A stretch of DNA of 64,000 nt from NCBI RefSeq assembly GCF_045679545.1, contig NZ_CP166194.1, positions 310,001 to 374,000 of the forward strand, in the 5' to 3' direction. Below, piece after piece: positions 7,177-16,680 of this stretch (its first letter is position 1; each line of letters opens with the position of its first letter). Under the pieces are notes generated by a model. The model was not told the DNA's origin. It saw nothing but the letters and a program-made list of their open reading frames with translations, and searched no databases. This DNA comes from Enterovibrio sp045679545. Lineage in GTDB: Bacteria; Pseudomonadota; Gammaproteobacteria; Enterobacterales; Vibrionaceae. The translations under genes and the position numbers were made by a program.

Positions 7177-9129
7177 TTATTTCTTTAAATCAATGCGGTA
7201 CTGCGCGAAGCCCACATCGTCAGTGCCAATCTTCTCCATAGGGTATTGGCCTTTCGCACCAATAAACGCAGCCGCTTTGTCACTCGGCGATGTTTCAAAC
7301 ACCACATTGAGGTCGGTGTCGGTCGCAATAGGGGCAAATGACCAGTTGTTGTCTGCTGTTGGTGTCACTTCACCTTTCTCTTTGGTGACGGCGCTAATGT
7401 AGTTTGCGACCACGGTGCGGTTTTCATCGGGTGATGCAAAAGCAATGAAATCATTACCTGTGCCCGGGAACTTACCCAAGTACGCGCGGTAGTTGTTGGT
7501 TGCAATCAAAAATGGCTGCGCCATGTCGACAGGCTTACCGTTGAAAGTCAGGTTCTGAATGCGCTGTGAGTTAGGATTGATCAGAGTGCAATCACCATCA
7601 TAACGTGCCGGTTGAGTCACATCGATTTGGTAGTTAACGCCATCGATCACATCGAAGTTATAAGTACGGAAGCCGTCCCAATCGATCAGCGATTGTTGAG
7701 CTGATGATGAAGGGTCGATTTGTTTGAATTGACCCGCGCTGCACTCAAGCCACTCTTTTACTTCTTTACCGGTGACTTTCAGGGTGACCAGGGTGTTTGG
7801 ATACAAGTAAAGATCTGCTGCATTTCGGAAAGTTAGCTCGCCAGATTCCACTTCGGTGAAGTTAGACGGATCGTTTTTACGACCACCCGCTTTAAATGGC
7901 GCGGCGGCAGACAGAACAGGAATACCATCCAGATCTGGGTCGCCTTGAATGAAGCGCTCTACGTAATCTTTCTGCGCCAGATTAACGATCTGCACGGTCG
8001 GATCGTCTTGTACCAGCGACAGGAAGCTATACATCACGTCATTGGCTTTGCCGATAGGCTGGTTAACAAACTCACGGGTGGCATGATGATCGTGCTCAAG
8101 CGCCTTTAGCATCGCAGGATCGGCATCGGCGAGAGATTTCCCATCAAAGATCGGACGTGATTCACTTTGAACGGGCGTAACAACCCAATTGTCGCCTTGT
8201 TTGTCGAGTTGTAGATCCATGATACCGACATGGCTACCCCAGCGCCCAGGCATGACAGCCGCAACGCCTTTGATGGTGCCTTTTTCGTTATCGACGCCTT
8301 TGATATTTTCAAAGCCTTTACCTGGGAACACGGCGTGAGAGTGGCCAAAGGCAATGGCATCGATGCCTTCCACGTCAGCAAGGTAGTAGACTGAGTTTTC
8401 CGCCATGGCTTTATATTCGTCTTGCGACAAACCAGAGTGCGGAATGGCAACAATCACGTCTGCGCCTTTGGCTTTCATCTCAGGCACCAGCTTTTCTGCG
8501 GTGGCTTTGATGTCTTTGGCAATCACTTTGCCTTCAAGGTTTTTCTTATCCCACACCATGATTTGCGGCGGTACAAAGCCGATATAACCCACTTTCACCA
8601 AATGCGCTTTGCCGTCCGTGTCCATCATGGTGTGTTCTTTAATGATGTAAGGTGCGATGAGTGGCTCGCCCGTATTGGCATCAAACACATTCGCCGATAC
8701 ATAAGGGAAGGCGGCACCGTCTAAGGTGCGATCAAGGAAATCGAGGCCGTAGTTAAATTCGTGATTACCTAAGTTGCCCACATCGTAATCAAGCTGATTC
8801 ATGGCTTTGTAAACAGGGTGAACCTCACCTTTTTCAAGGCCTTTTGCCGCCATGTAATCGCCCATCGGGCTGCCTTGGATTAAGTCACCGTTGTCGACCA
8901 ATACACTGTTAGCTGCTTCTTTTTGGGCGGCTTTGACTAAGGTGGCGGTGCGAACCAGGCCAATTTTCTCGCTAGCTTTGTCTTTGTAATAGTCGTAATC
9001 CATCACATTGGTGTGGATGTCGGTAGTTTCTATGATGCGCAGTTTGATGGTTTCTGCCATCGCTGGGCTTGCCATTGCAAGCATGCCAGTGAGAACGGCA
9101 ATGGACAGAGGTCGGGCTGTGAGTGTCAT
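7177..9129 (-). CDS. cpdB: 2',3'-cyclic-nucleotide 2'-phosphodiesterase / 3'-nucleotidase, periplasmic
   Basis: The chosen ATG at 9129 (MTLTARPLS) has GGAG upstream and gives a 650-residue precursor with a signal peptide ending SPAMA. An ATG 45 bp further upstream is less likely. The N-terminal metallophosphoesterase domain shows the metal ligands in ETTDIHTN, VDNGDLIQG, GNHEFNYG and FGHSHAVF. The C-terminal 5'-nucleotidase substrate domain (about 360-600) carries NNYRAYLGKFPG. The enzyme hydrolyses 2',3'-cyclic nucleotides and 3'-nucleotides in the periplasm so that nucleosides and phosphate can be taken up. The length matches E. coli CpdB. It is transcribed alone, with its own terminator. 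Confidence 0.95.
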   Translation of the reverse strand: MTLTARPLSIAVLTGMLAMASPAMAETIKLRIIETTDIHTNVMDYDYYKDKASEKIGLVRTATLVKAAQKEAANSVLVDNGDLIQGSPMGDYMAAKGLEKGEVHPVYKAMNQLDYDVGNLGNHEFNYGLDFLDRTLDGAAFPYVSANVFDANTGEPLIAPYIIKEHTMMDTDGKAHLVKVGYIGFVPPQIMVWDKKNLEGKVIAKDIKATAEKLVPEMKAKGADVIVAIPHSGLSQDEYKAMAENSVYYLADVEGIDAIAFGHSHAVFPGKGFENIKGVDNEKGTIKGVAAVMPGRWGSHVGIMDLQLDKQGDNWVVTPVQSESRPIFDGKSLADADPAMLKALEHDHHATREFVNQPIGKANDVMYSFLSLVQDDPTVQIVNLAQKDYVERFIQGDPDLDGIPVLSAAAPFKAGGRKNDPSNFTEVESGELTFRNAADLYLYPNTLVTLKVTGKEVKEWLECSAGQFKQIDPSSSAQQSLIDWDGFRTYNFDVIDGVNYQIDVTQPARYDGDCTLINPNSQRIQNLTFNGKPVDMAQPFLIATNNYRAYLGKFPGTGNDFIAFASPDENRTVVANYISAVTKEKGEVTPTADNNWSFAPIATDTDLNVVFETSPSDKAAAFIGAKGQYPMEKIGTDDVGFAQYRIDLKK

Positions 9130-9361
9130 AAATGTCTCCGAAACTTTAGGACTAAAAGTGGGTGTATTTTGCATAGTAGTGCCATGAAAAGGTTACATTT
9201 CACTCTGTAGTGTGATCTTTGGCGCGATAAATGTGACCGGATGCATAGTCAGCTCGGTCTGAGGTCGTGTCATGATGAGAGAGAAGTTCGATGTAACGTT
9301 TTTTGACTATGTGTTTATAAGCAATATTTCCAAAAAGTTATAAAAGATGAAATTTTAGAAT

Positions 9362-9390
9362 TTCAAGTAATATCAGCAACTCTCTATAGT
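9362..9390 (+). promoter_or_regulatory. Candidate promoter of the cysG-cysDNC operon
   Basis: A TATAGT -10 (9385-9390) has a weak TTCAAG -35 (9362-9367) at 17-bp spacing, 31 bp before cysG. The AT-rich DNA just upstream, with two TTATAA-type tracts (9311-9346), is where a CysB activator would bind. The weak -35 fits an activated promoter. CysB control is inferred, not seen. Confidence 0.4.
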
Positions 9391-9420
9391 GGCAGGCATT
9401 GGATTGAAAGGACTCACACT

Positions 9421-10842
9421 ATGGATTATTTGCCGATTTTTGCGAAGCTTGAGAACCGCCCGTGTTTAGTGGTTGGTGGAGGCGAAGTCGCTTGGCGCAA
9501 AACACGCATGCTGATGAAAGCAGGCGCTGCGGTAACCGTTGTTGCCCCGCATGCTGACGCTGAGATTGTTGAAGCGGCGGAGCGTGGTGAATTGGTGTGG
9601 GTCAAAGAGGCGTTTTCGCCACTGCACCTAAATGCCGTGGTGTTGGTGATTGCTGCGACAGACAATCCGCTGGTTAACGAGCTGGTTTCACAGGCTGCCA
9701 ATGCCCGCCACATTTTGGCCAATGTGGTGGATGACACCCCAAAATGCAGCTTTATTGTCCCTTCTATTGTTGATCGCAGCCCGATTGTTATCGCCATTTC
9801 TTCTGGTGGTAAGTCTCCTGTGCTGGCGCGTTTGTTGCGCGAGAAACTTGAAACACTTGTTCCTTCTCACATTGGCCGCATGGCGAAACTGGCTGGCGAT
9901 TTTCGTGACACCTTGAAGAAAAAAGTGACCACGTTAAACGGACGCAGAAAATTCTGGGAAACCGCGTTTGATGGCCGCTTTAGTTCACTGGTCGCCGCCG
10001 GTGATGAAGAGGGCGCAAAAGCCGAACTCGAAAAGCTGACATCAGGTGTGTCGCTGCAAGGAGAGGTCGCCTTGATTGGTGCAGGCCCTGGTGACCCAGG
10101 ACTGTTAACCCTGCGTGCTTTGCAATTGATGCAGCAAGCCGATGTGGTGCTTTACGACTATTTAGTGTCTGACGAAATCATGGAGCTTTGCCGCCGTGAT
10201 GCGGAGCTGATTTGCGTTGGAAAACGCGCGTCTTACCACAGTGTGTCACAAGAAGAGACCAATGCATTGTTGGTTAAACACGCTCAAGAAGGTCGCCGTG
10301 TGGTACGTCTTAAGGGCGGTGACCCATTTATGTTTGGTCGCGGCGGTGAAGAGCTTCAAGTGCTGCAAGAATCTGGCGTGCCGTTTCAGGTTGTGCCAGG
10401 AATCACCGCTGCCGCAGGCGCAACGGCGTATGCAGGCATTCCGCTGACGCATCGCGATCATGCCCAAACGGCAATGTTTGTGACGGGTCATCTGAAAAAA
10501 GAAGATGACAGCTTCCGCTGGGCAACACTTGCGCGCGGTCGTCAAACTTTGGTCATTTATATGGGCCTAATGAAAAGTGCCCATATTCAAGAGCAACTTA
10601 TTCAACATGGGCGTGACCCGCAAACACCGGTAGCCATCATAGAAAATGGCACCCGTATCAATCAGAAAATCTATAAAGGCACATTGAGCGAACTTGAATC
10701 GCTGGCCGAAGGTGTAGGTTCGCCTGCACTTATCGTGGTCGGTGAAGTGGTTCAACTTGCCGACCAGTTGAGCTGGTTTGGAAAGCAATCCTTCGATTCG
10801 GCGGGTGATATTCACGCACCTTCCGTGGTTAATTTAGGCTAA
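9421..10842 (+). CDS. cysG: Siroheme synthase (trifunctional)
   Basis: This 473-residue protein fuses two enzymes. The N-terminal part (about 1-210) is a precorrin-2 dehydrogenase/sirohydrochlorin ferrochelatase with a Rossmann motif VVGGGEVAWRK. The C-terminal part (about 215-455) is a uroporphyrinogen-III methyltransferase with IGAGPGDPGLLT, VRLKGGDPFMFGRGGEE and VVPGITAA. Together they turn uroporphyrinogen III into siroheme, the cofactor of sulfite and nitrite reductases. AAAGGA precedes the ATG. The gene leads the sulfate-activation operon and ends 14 bp before cysD, which ties siroheme supply to sulfate reduction. Confidence 0.97.
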   Translation: MDYLPIFAKLENRPCLVVGGGEVAWRKTRMLMKAGAAVTVVAPHADAEIVEAAERGELVWVKEAFSPLHLNAVVLVIAATDNPLVNELVSQAANARHILANVVDDTPKCSFIVPSIVDRSPIVIAISSGGKSPVLARLLREKLETLVPSHIGRMAKLAGDFRDTLKKKVTTLNGRRKFWETAFDGRFSSLVAAGDEEGAKAELEKLTSGVSLQGEVALIGAGPGDPGLLTLRALQLMQQADVVLYDYLVSDEIMELCRRDAELICVGKRASYHSVSQEETNALLVKHAQEGRRVVRLKGGDPFMFGRGGEELQVLQESGVPFQVVPGITAAAGATAYAGIPLTHRDHAQTAMFVTGHLKKEDDSFRWATLARGRQTLVIYMGLMKSAHIQEQLIQHGRDPQTPVAIIENGTRINQKIYKGTLSELESLAEGVGSPALIVVGEVVQLADQLSWFGKQSFDSAGDIHAPSVVNLG

Positions 10843-10856
10843 GGGAATATCAAAGA

Positions 10857-11765
10857 ATGGAAGCCAAAACCTTTACCCACCTCAAACAACTTGAGGCAGA
10901 AAGTATCCATATCATTCGTGAAGTGGCGGCGGAATTCGACAATCCCGTGATGATGTACTCCATCGGGAAAGACAGCTCCGTCATGCTTCACCTCGCGCGA
11001 AAAGCCTTTTATCCGGGCAAGATCCCGTTTCCTCTTCTTCATGTCGATACCGACTGGAAGTTCAAGGAAATGATCAAGTTCCGCGATGAAGCCGCAACAA
11101 AATACGGCTTTGAGTTGTTGGTTCACAAGAATCCAGAAGGCTTGGCAATGGGCTGTAGCCCGTTTGTTCATGGTTCGTCTAAGCACACTGACATCATGAA
11201 AACTCAAGGCTTGAAGCAAGCGCTGGACAAATATGGCTTTGATGCCGCGTTTGGTGGAGCACGTCGTGACGAAGAAAAGAGTCGCGCGAAAGAGCGTGTT
11301 TATAGCTTCCGCGATAAGCACCACCGTTGGGATCCGAAAAACCAGCGCCCTGAGCTTTGGCACACCTATAACGGTCAGGTTAACAAAGGCGAAAGCATCC
11401 GTGTTTTCCCACTGTCGAACTGGACTGAGTTAGATATCTGGCAATACATCTACCTTGAAGGCATCGACATTGTGCCGCTATACCTGTCAGAAATTCGCCC
11501 AGTGGTTGATCGTGACGGCATGTTGATCATGGTTGATGACGATCGCATGGAGCTGCGTGAAGGCGAGAAAGTGGAATACAAGAGCGTGCGTTTCAGAACG
11601 CTGGGCTGCTATCCACTGACGGGAGCGGTTGAATCAACGGCAGACACCTTGCCGGGGATCATTGAGGAGATGCTGGTGGCGACTTCAAGTGAACGTCAAG
11701 GACGCGCCATTGACCACGACCAATCTGGCTCCATGGAATTGAAGAAACGTCAGGGATATTTCTAA
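10857..11765 (+). CDS. cysD: Sulfate adenylyltransferase subunit 2 (small subunit)
   Basis: This 302-residue protein belongs to the PAPS-reductase/ATP-sulfurylase adenosine-binding family. The PP-loop is visible in SIGKDSSVMLHLARKAF, and FGGARRDEEKSRAKER is the diagnostic CysD segment. With CysN it makes adenosine 5'-phosphosulfate from ATP and sulfate in the cytoplasm. The length equals E. coli CysD. It lies between cysG (14 bp) and cysN (10 bp) and is surely co-transcribed with them. Confidence 0.97.
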   Translation: MEAKTFTHLKQLEAESIHIIREVAAEFDNPVMMYSIGKDSSVMLHLARKAFYPGKIPFPLLHVDTDWKFKEMIKFRDEAATKYGFELLVHKNPEGLAMGCSPFVHGSSKHTDIMKTQGLKQALDKYGFDAAFGGARRDEEKSRAKERVYSFRDKHHRWDPKNQRPELWHTYNGQVNKGESIRVFPLSNWTELDIWQYIYLEGIDIVPLYLSEIRPVVDRDGMLIMVDDDRMELREGEKVEYKSVRFRTLGCYPLTGAVESTADTLPGIIEEMLVATSSERQGRAIDHDQSGSMELKKRQGYF

Positions 11766-11775
11766 GGGATTTAGC

Positions 11776-13209
11776 ATGAACAGCTTAATTGAACAACAAG
11801 TGGCCGAGTTGGGTATCGAGGCCTATCTGGATCAGCACCAGAATAAATCGATGCTGCGTTTTTTGACCTGTGGCTCAGTGGATGACGGTAAAAGTACCTT
11901 AATTGGTCGTCTGCTACATGACTCGCACCAGATTTATGAAGATCAGTTGGCCGCGATTCACTCCGACAGCCAAAAAGTCGGTACAACTGGCGAGAAGCCA
12001 GATTTGGCGCTGTTAGTTGATGGATTGCAGGCTGAGCGTGAGCAAGGGATCACCATTGATGTGGCGTACCGTTATTTCTCAACACGCCCACGTAAATTCA
12101 TCATTGCCGATACCCCAGGACACGAGCAATACACGCGCAACATGGCGACAGGTGCGTCAACGTGTGACGTAGCTGTGATCTTGATTGATGCGCGCAAAGG
12201 CATCTTGGATCAGACGCGTCGTCACTCGTTCATTGCAAGCCAACTTGGCATTCGCCACTTTGTGGTTGCCGTTAATAAGATGGATTTGGTCGGCTTCGAC
12301 GAAGCTCGCTATGAAGAGATCAAGGCGCAGTATCTTGCGTTTGCTAAAAACCTCAACCGTCAGATTGATATCCAATTGGTGCCGTTGTCGGCGCTGGATG
12401 GTGACAACGTGGTTGAACGCAGTGTGCATACGCCTTGGTACGAGGGCGATACGCTCCTCACCATGCTAGAAACAGTGGACGTAAACAGCGAAAAAGACCA
12501 AGGTGCATTTCGTTTCCCTGTTCAGTATGTGAACCGTCCAAACCTCGATTTTCGCGGTTTCTCGGGAACCATTTCTAGCGGCGTTGTGCGTCCGGGCGAT
12601 GAAGTGAAAGTATTGCCATCAGGTAAAACTTCCACGGTTGCACGTATCGTAACCTTTGATGGCGATCTTGATTATGCCCATGCAGGTCAAGCGGTGACGC
12701 TGACGCTGGCGGATGAGATTGATATCAGCCGCGGTGATTTGATTGTTCCCGCTGGTGATACTCAAAAGGCGACCAGCCAATTTGCTGCTAACATTGTTTG
12801 GATGGCGGAAAGCCCGCTTGAAGTAGGCCGTCAATATGACATTAAAGTTGCCGGTAAGAAAACCGTGGGCTCAGTGACGAAATTCCACCATCAAGTGGAC
12901 ATTAACTCACTCAACACGTTTGAAATTGACAGCTTGCCGTTAAACGGTATCGCACAGTGTGAAGTGACACTGACCGAATCTGTGCCGCTGGATGTTTATC
13001 AAGATTGTGCCGACACAGGTGGCTTCATTCTGATTGATCGCCTGACCAACGTGACGGTTGGCGCAGGGATGATCAGCGAGCTACTGGAAGACACGGCAAC
13101 ACAAACTCAGGCAACAGATATCTCTGCGTTTGAAGTGGAACTCAATGTACTGGTTCGCAAGCATTTCCCACATTGGAATGCACGTGACATCAGTAAGCTA
13201 CTGGGGTAA
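11776..13209 (+). CDS. cysN: Sulfate adenylyltransferase subunit 1 (GTPase subunit)
   Basis: This 477-residue protein is an EF-Tu-like GTPase. It shows the P-loop GSVDDGKSTLIG (about 33-44), the effector region EREQGITIDVAYR, G3 DTPGHEQYTRN, G4 NKMD and beta-barrel domains at about 245-440. GTP hydrolysis drives sulfate activation by CysD. It is a stand-alone CysN with no APS-kinase fusion, and a separate cysC lies downstream. It sits directly between cysD and the SLC13 permease gene. Confidence 0.97.
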   Translation: MNSLIEQQVAELGIEAYLDQHQNKSMLRFLTCGSVDDGKSTLIGRLLHDSHQIYEDQLAAIHSDSQKVGTTGEKPDLALLVDGLQAEREQGITIDVAYRYFSTRPRKFIIADTPGHEQYTRNMATGASTCDVAVILIDARKGILDQTRRHSFIASQLGIRHFVVAVNKMDLVGFDEARYEEIKAQYLAFAKNLNRQIDIQLVPLSALDGDNVVERSVHTPWYEGDTLLTMLETVDVNSEKDQGAFRFPVQYVNRPNLDFRGFSGTISSGVVRPGDEVKVLPSGKTSTVARIVTFDGDLDYAHAGQAVTLTLADEIDISRGDLIVPAGDTQKATSQFAANIVWMAESPLEVGRQYDIKVAGKKTVGSVTKFHHQVDINSLNTFEIDSLPLNGIAQCEVTLTESVPLDVYQDCADTGGFILIDRLTNVTVGAGMISELLEDTATQTQATDISAFEVELNVLVRKHFPHWNARDISKLLG

Positions 13210-13215
13210 TCCATC

Positions 13216-14943
13216 ATGAGCTGGGATCAGTCTCTGGTGATGGGTTTGCTGCTGGCAGTGGTCGCAGGCTTGGTGTTTACCAAGATCAAGCCTGCCATCT
13301 TGTTTGCGGCGGTGGCCTTTGTTGTCTTTCAATCTGGATTGATCTCGGTCGAGGCATTGGCTGGTAACTTTACCAACAGTTCCTTGCTTACCCTGGTGAT
13401 GTTGATTCTGGCGTCAGCGGCGTTAGAAAAAACCCGATTGGTGAGCTGGGTCAGTGGTCAACTTTCCACGGGTCGATTAGGCACCGTCGTGGCCAAGCTT
13501 GGCCTGTCGACTGCTGTTTTGAGCTCATTTACTAACAACACCGCGGTGGTGGTTTCCTTGATTGGTGCTGTAAAACGTAACCGTCGTCATGCCCCATCGC
13601 GTTTGTTGATCCCGCTGTCTTATGCGGCGATCTTGGGGGGAACCCTCACGCTGATAGGCACGTCCACCAACCTGATCATTAACAGCTTTGTTGAAAGTGC
13701 GGGTTTGCCTTCTCTTGGCTTTTTCGCGCCATCGATGATCGGCCTTGCTGTGTTGGCGGGTGGCTTGTTGGTATTGATCCCGTTCTGCTACCTACTACCC
13801 AACCATGACGATCAAAGCGAAGATGATCTGCCTTATGTATTGGAAGCTGTTGTCACCAAAGGATCACCGTTAGTCGGCAAGACCGTGGCTGAAAATGATT
13901 TACGTGCATTGCGCCGATTATTTCTCGCAGAAATTGTGCGCCATGGTGAGCTTATCGCGCCGGTTTGCCCTGATACGGTATTGCGTGAAGGGGATAAACT
14001 GCAATTTTGTGGCGACGTAGAAAGCGTGGCTACCTTGCAAGAAATTGAAGGTCTGGCGCTGTTTGGTCAACATCATATTAATGGTCAGAACTTACTAGAA
14101 TTGGTTGTCAGCCACAGTGCGTCTATTTTGGGGAAATCACTCAAAGAAGCCAAATTTCGTGAAAATTTTGATGCGGTAGTGGTGGCCATTCGTCGCGGTC
14201 ATGAAAAACTTGAAGGCGGCTTAGGCAACATCTCCTTGCAAGCGGGTGATACCTTGGTGATCGTGCCGGGTAAAGGCTTTGCCAAAGCGCAGCAGCGATT
14301 GCAGCGTGAGTTTGTGTTGGTCAATGGCTTGGATTCCAGCGCGCGTTTAGATTCCGCGATGAGTGCGTGGGTGCTTGTCGGTTTTGCTACTGTTATTGGC
14401 GCAGCCTTGATGGAATGGATACCGCTTCTCAATGGTTTGGTGGCGTATCTCACCGTGCTGTTACTAACGGGAGTGGTCAGCCTGGTAGAAGTGAAACGCC
14501 GTTTCCCCGCCGAGATTGTCGTGATTGTCGGCAGTGCGCTAAGTTTGGCACAATTGATGATTACTTCTGGGCTTTCCGAGCAAATGGGCCAGCTTTTTAT
14601 CTTTTGGTTTAATGGTTGGGGAGTGTACGGGGCGTTGATCGCAACTTATTTACTGACGCTGGTATTAACTGAATTAGTGACCAACAATGCAGCTGCCGCG
14701 TTAGCCTTTCCGATTGGATATAGCCTCGCTCTCGGATATGGAGTAGATCCCATGCCATTTATTATGGCAGTCTTGTTCGGCGCGAGTGCGAGCTTTATCT
14801 CGCCTTATGGTTACCAAACCAATTTGCTGGTCTACAGTGTGGGTAATTACCAATTGATGGATTACCTGCGCATCGGATTGCCCCTGTCGCTGGTGTATTC
14901 TGCGCTGGTGCTGGGATTGATTCCGGTATTTTTTCCATTTTAA
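13216..14943 (+). CDS. SLC13/DASS-family permease with two RCK-C domains, likely sulfate uptake
   Basis: This 575-residue membrane protein has about ten or more transmembrane segments in two halves (about 5-200 and 390-575). The halves carry the family repeats SSFTNNTAVVVSLIG and ELVTNNAAAALAFPIGY. Two soluble TrkA-C (RCK-C) domains lie between them (about 208-290 and 300-372; SPLVGKTVAEND, GKSLKEAKFREN). Transporters of this build next to cysNC are taken as sodium-coupled sulfate permeases. The operon has no cysTWA genes, so this is probably the sulfate importer feeding CysDN. The substrate is inferred from position. The gene starts 6 bp after cysN. Confidence 0.88.
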   Translation: MSWDQSLVMGLLLAVVAGLVFTKIKPAILFAAVAFVVFQSGLISVEALAGNFTNSSLLTLVMLILASAALEKTRLVSWVSGQLSTGRLGTVVAKLGLSTAVLSSFTNNTAVVVSLIGAVKRNRRHAPSRLLIPLSYAAILGGTLTLIGTSTNLIINSFVESAGLPSLGFFAPSMIGLAVLAGGLLVLIPFCYLLPNHDDQSEDDLPYVLEAVVTKGSPLVGKTVAENDLRALRRLFLAEIVRHGELIAPVCPDTVLREGDKLQFCGDVESVATLQEIEGLALFGQHHINGQNLLELVVSHSASILGKSLKEAKFRENFDAVVVAIRRGHEKLEGGLGNISLQAGDTLVIVPGKGFAKAQQRLQREFVLVNGLDSSARLDSAMSAWVLVGFATVIGAALMEWIPLLNGLVAYLTVLLLTGVVSLVEVKRRFPAEIVVIVGSALSLAQLMITSGLSEQMGQLFIFWFNGWGVYGALIATYLLTLVLTELVTNNAAAALAFPIGYSLALGYGVDPMPFIMAVLFGASASFISPYGYQTNLLVYSVGNYQLMDYLRIGLPLSLVYSALVLGLIPVFFPF

Positions 14944-14960
14944 TCAACAAGGATAGAGTT

Positions 14961-15581
14961 ATGAGTGCTTTGGACTCGAAGCATACGGATGAAAACGTAG
15001 TGTGGCACAGCCATGCTATAGATAAGAACTTCCGTGCCGAGCAGAAAAAGCAACGTCCGGCACTGTTGTGGTTTACCGGCTTGTCTGGTTCAGGTAAATC
15101 GACAGTTGCAGGTGCGCTGGAAAACAAACTGGCAGAGCTGGGTTACCACACCTATCTGTTAGACGGTGACAATGTGCGCCATGGACTGTGTCGCGATCTT
15201 GGTTTTTCGGATCACGATCGTCGCGAAAACATTCGTCGTGTCGGTGAAGTCGCCAAGTTGATGACCGATGCAGGGCTTATCGTGCTATCCGCGTTTATTT
15301 CACCGTTTCGTGAAGAGCGTGCTTTGGTACGTGAACTGTTGCCGCAGGGCGAGTTCTTTGAAGTGTATGTTGATACGCCGCTAGAAGTGTGTGAATCACG
15401 CGACCCTAAGGGGCTGTATAAAAAAGCCCGTGCGGGGGAAATCAAAGCGTTTACAGGAATTAGCTCGGCCTATGAAGCGCCAGAGCAACCTGAAATTCAT
15501 CTGCACACGGATCAACATGAGATTGATGCGATTGTTGAGCAATGCCTTAGCGTATTGCGTGATCAAGGTGTGATCGCCTGA
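14961..15581 (+). CDS. cysC: Adenylyl-sulfate kinase
   Basis: This 206-residue protein has the P-loop GLSGSGKSTVAGAL (about 39-52), LLDGDNVRHGLCRDLGFS with the APS-binding Asp/Arg, and FISPFREER. It phosphorylates APS to PAPS, the step after CysDN. It ends the cys operon, 17 bp after the permease gene, with AAGGA before its ATG. Normal length. An inverted repeat rich in GATC overlaps its stop codon. Downstream genes for PAPS and sulfite reduction are not in the window. Confidence 0.97.
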   Translation: MSALDSKHTDENVVWHSHAIDKNFRAEQKKQRPALLWFTGLSGSGKSTVAGALENKLAELGYHTYLLDGDNVRHGLCRDLGFSDHDRRENIRRVGEVAKLMTDAGLIVLSAFISPFREERALVRELLPQGEFFEVYVDTPLEVCESRDPKGLYKKARAGEIKAFTGISSAYEAPEQPEIHLHTDQHEIDAIVEQCLSVLRDQGVIA

Positions 15582-15596
15582 TCGACACCTGATCAC
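15559..15596. repeat. Inverted repeat with four GATC sites at the cysC stop
   Basis: GTGATCAaGGTGT pairs with ACACCTGATCAC, a 12-bp stem with one bulged A around a 13-base loop that itself holds GATC twice. GATC occurs at 15561, 15572, 15580 and 15591, spaced 11, 8 and 11. No T-run follows. It may end the cys transcript or act as a Dam/SeqA site; neither is shown. Confidence 0.55.
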
Positions 15597-15623
15597 ATAT
15601 GTTGAGCGCTTCTGTTGTTGTGC

Positions 15624-16541
15624 TTACGCTTTTTCGTTGACGGTTGATCCGACATCACTGTCGATGGAAAACGCGCGCGACAGAAGCGCAATTAATGCGT
15701 CCAGATATTCTGGGTGGGATTTCTGACCCACCAGCTTAGCCAATTCGTTACCTGTCGGACTAAAGCGGTAGTAATAGATCCGTGAGCCTTTACGAAGCGG
15801 TGTGATCATAAAGGTTTTTCCTTGCCCGCTAAGAGGAATAGAAGAGGCTGGGTCTAACAGACCTGATTCTAATTCGGTTCTCAAAATGAGTCCGAGATCC
15901 ATCAAAAGCATCAAATCGGTAAAGGGCAGCTTGAAACTTCCCAGTGCCAATCTCTCCGCAAGATCCGGCTTAAAATACCTGCGCATGCCATTTTCTGGCT
16001 GGCGAAACCCCGTTATCAATTTATTGGAACCGTCGCTACCAAAGGTGCAGGCGAGTGAACATGCGCGTTGTAGCGCTTGTGCCTCTCGCTGAGTCATGGT
16101 CTCTAGCAGTGCGAGCGCTTTGAGAGATGTGCTTCCGGGTTTTAGGATCTCTTGCTTTAAGATCCGCGCCCATAAGTTTTGCATCCCTTCGCCGTATATG
16201 GTTTTTGCCATGTCGAAGAAGCGGTACAGCCAATCAGGATCCGGCGATCGGGAGGTTTCATCTCGGCAAAGGTCGTGGGCAATCTTAATGATCTGCTCAA
16301 GGTTGGCTTGCTGCTGTTGCTTGATCTGTAACTGTCTAAATGCCGCTCGTGTCGTCAGGCTGTCGTGCTCAATTTCGTGCAACTTTGCATCAATATGGTG
16401 AGCCGTCGCAATGGCAGATACCCTCTGCTGACTGGATTTGACATGATTCTCTTGGCTGCTCTGTGCGCGACCTGTGTGTTTCTTGTCGTTTTCGTCGATG
16501 ATGACCGCTTCAATCACCACGTTTTTCTTGGGTTCAGCCAT
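15624..16541 (-). CDS. TIGR03899-like protein of unknown function
   Basis: I recognise this 305-residue protein only as similar to a conserved gammaproteobacterial family of unknown function (TIGR03899 type). It has no signal peptide and no transmembrane segment. An N-terminal charged, Gln-rich region (about 1-105, with QLQIKQQQQANLEQ) is likely coiled coil. A mainly helical middle follows (PDPDWLYRFFDMAKTIYGEGMQ), then a C-terminal part with DLMLLMDLGLIL and YYYRFSPTGNELAKLVG that resembles a winged helix. It is transcribed alone, convergent with the cys operon. A possible role in nucleic-acid binding is a guess from the C-terminal pattern. Confidence 0.65.
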   Translation of the reverse strand: MAEPKKNVVIEAVIIDENDKKHTGRAQSSQENHVKSSQQRVSAIATAHHIDAKLHEIEHDSLTTRAAFRQLQIKQQQQANLEQIIKIAHDLCRDETSRSPDPDWLYRFFDMAKTIYGEGMQNLWARILKQEILKPGSTSLKALALLETMTQREAQALQRACSLACTFGSDGSNKLITGFRQPENGMRRYFKPDLAERLALGSFKLPFTDLMLLMDLGLILRTELESGLLDPASSIPLSGQGKTFMITPLRKGSRIYYYRFSPTGNELAKLVGQKSHPEYLDALIALLSRAFSIDSDVGSTVNEKA

Positions 16542-16680
16542 ATTATCGTCCGCCTAAATGCGATAAATGAATGTTTTAGCAATGGTTTCGCAAGATAGGT
16601 TATCAATCAGCTATGTTAAAATTAATTTAAATTTGTTAACATTTAGCGAAATGCCGAACAAACAAGGAGGAGTCATCGCA

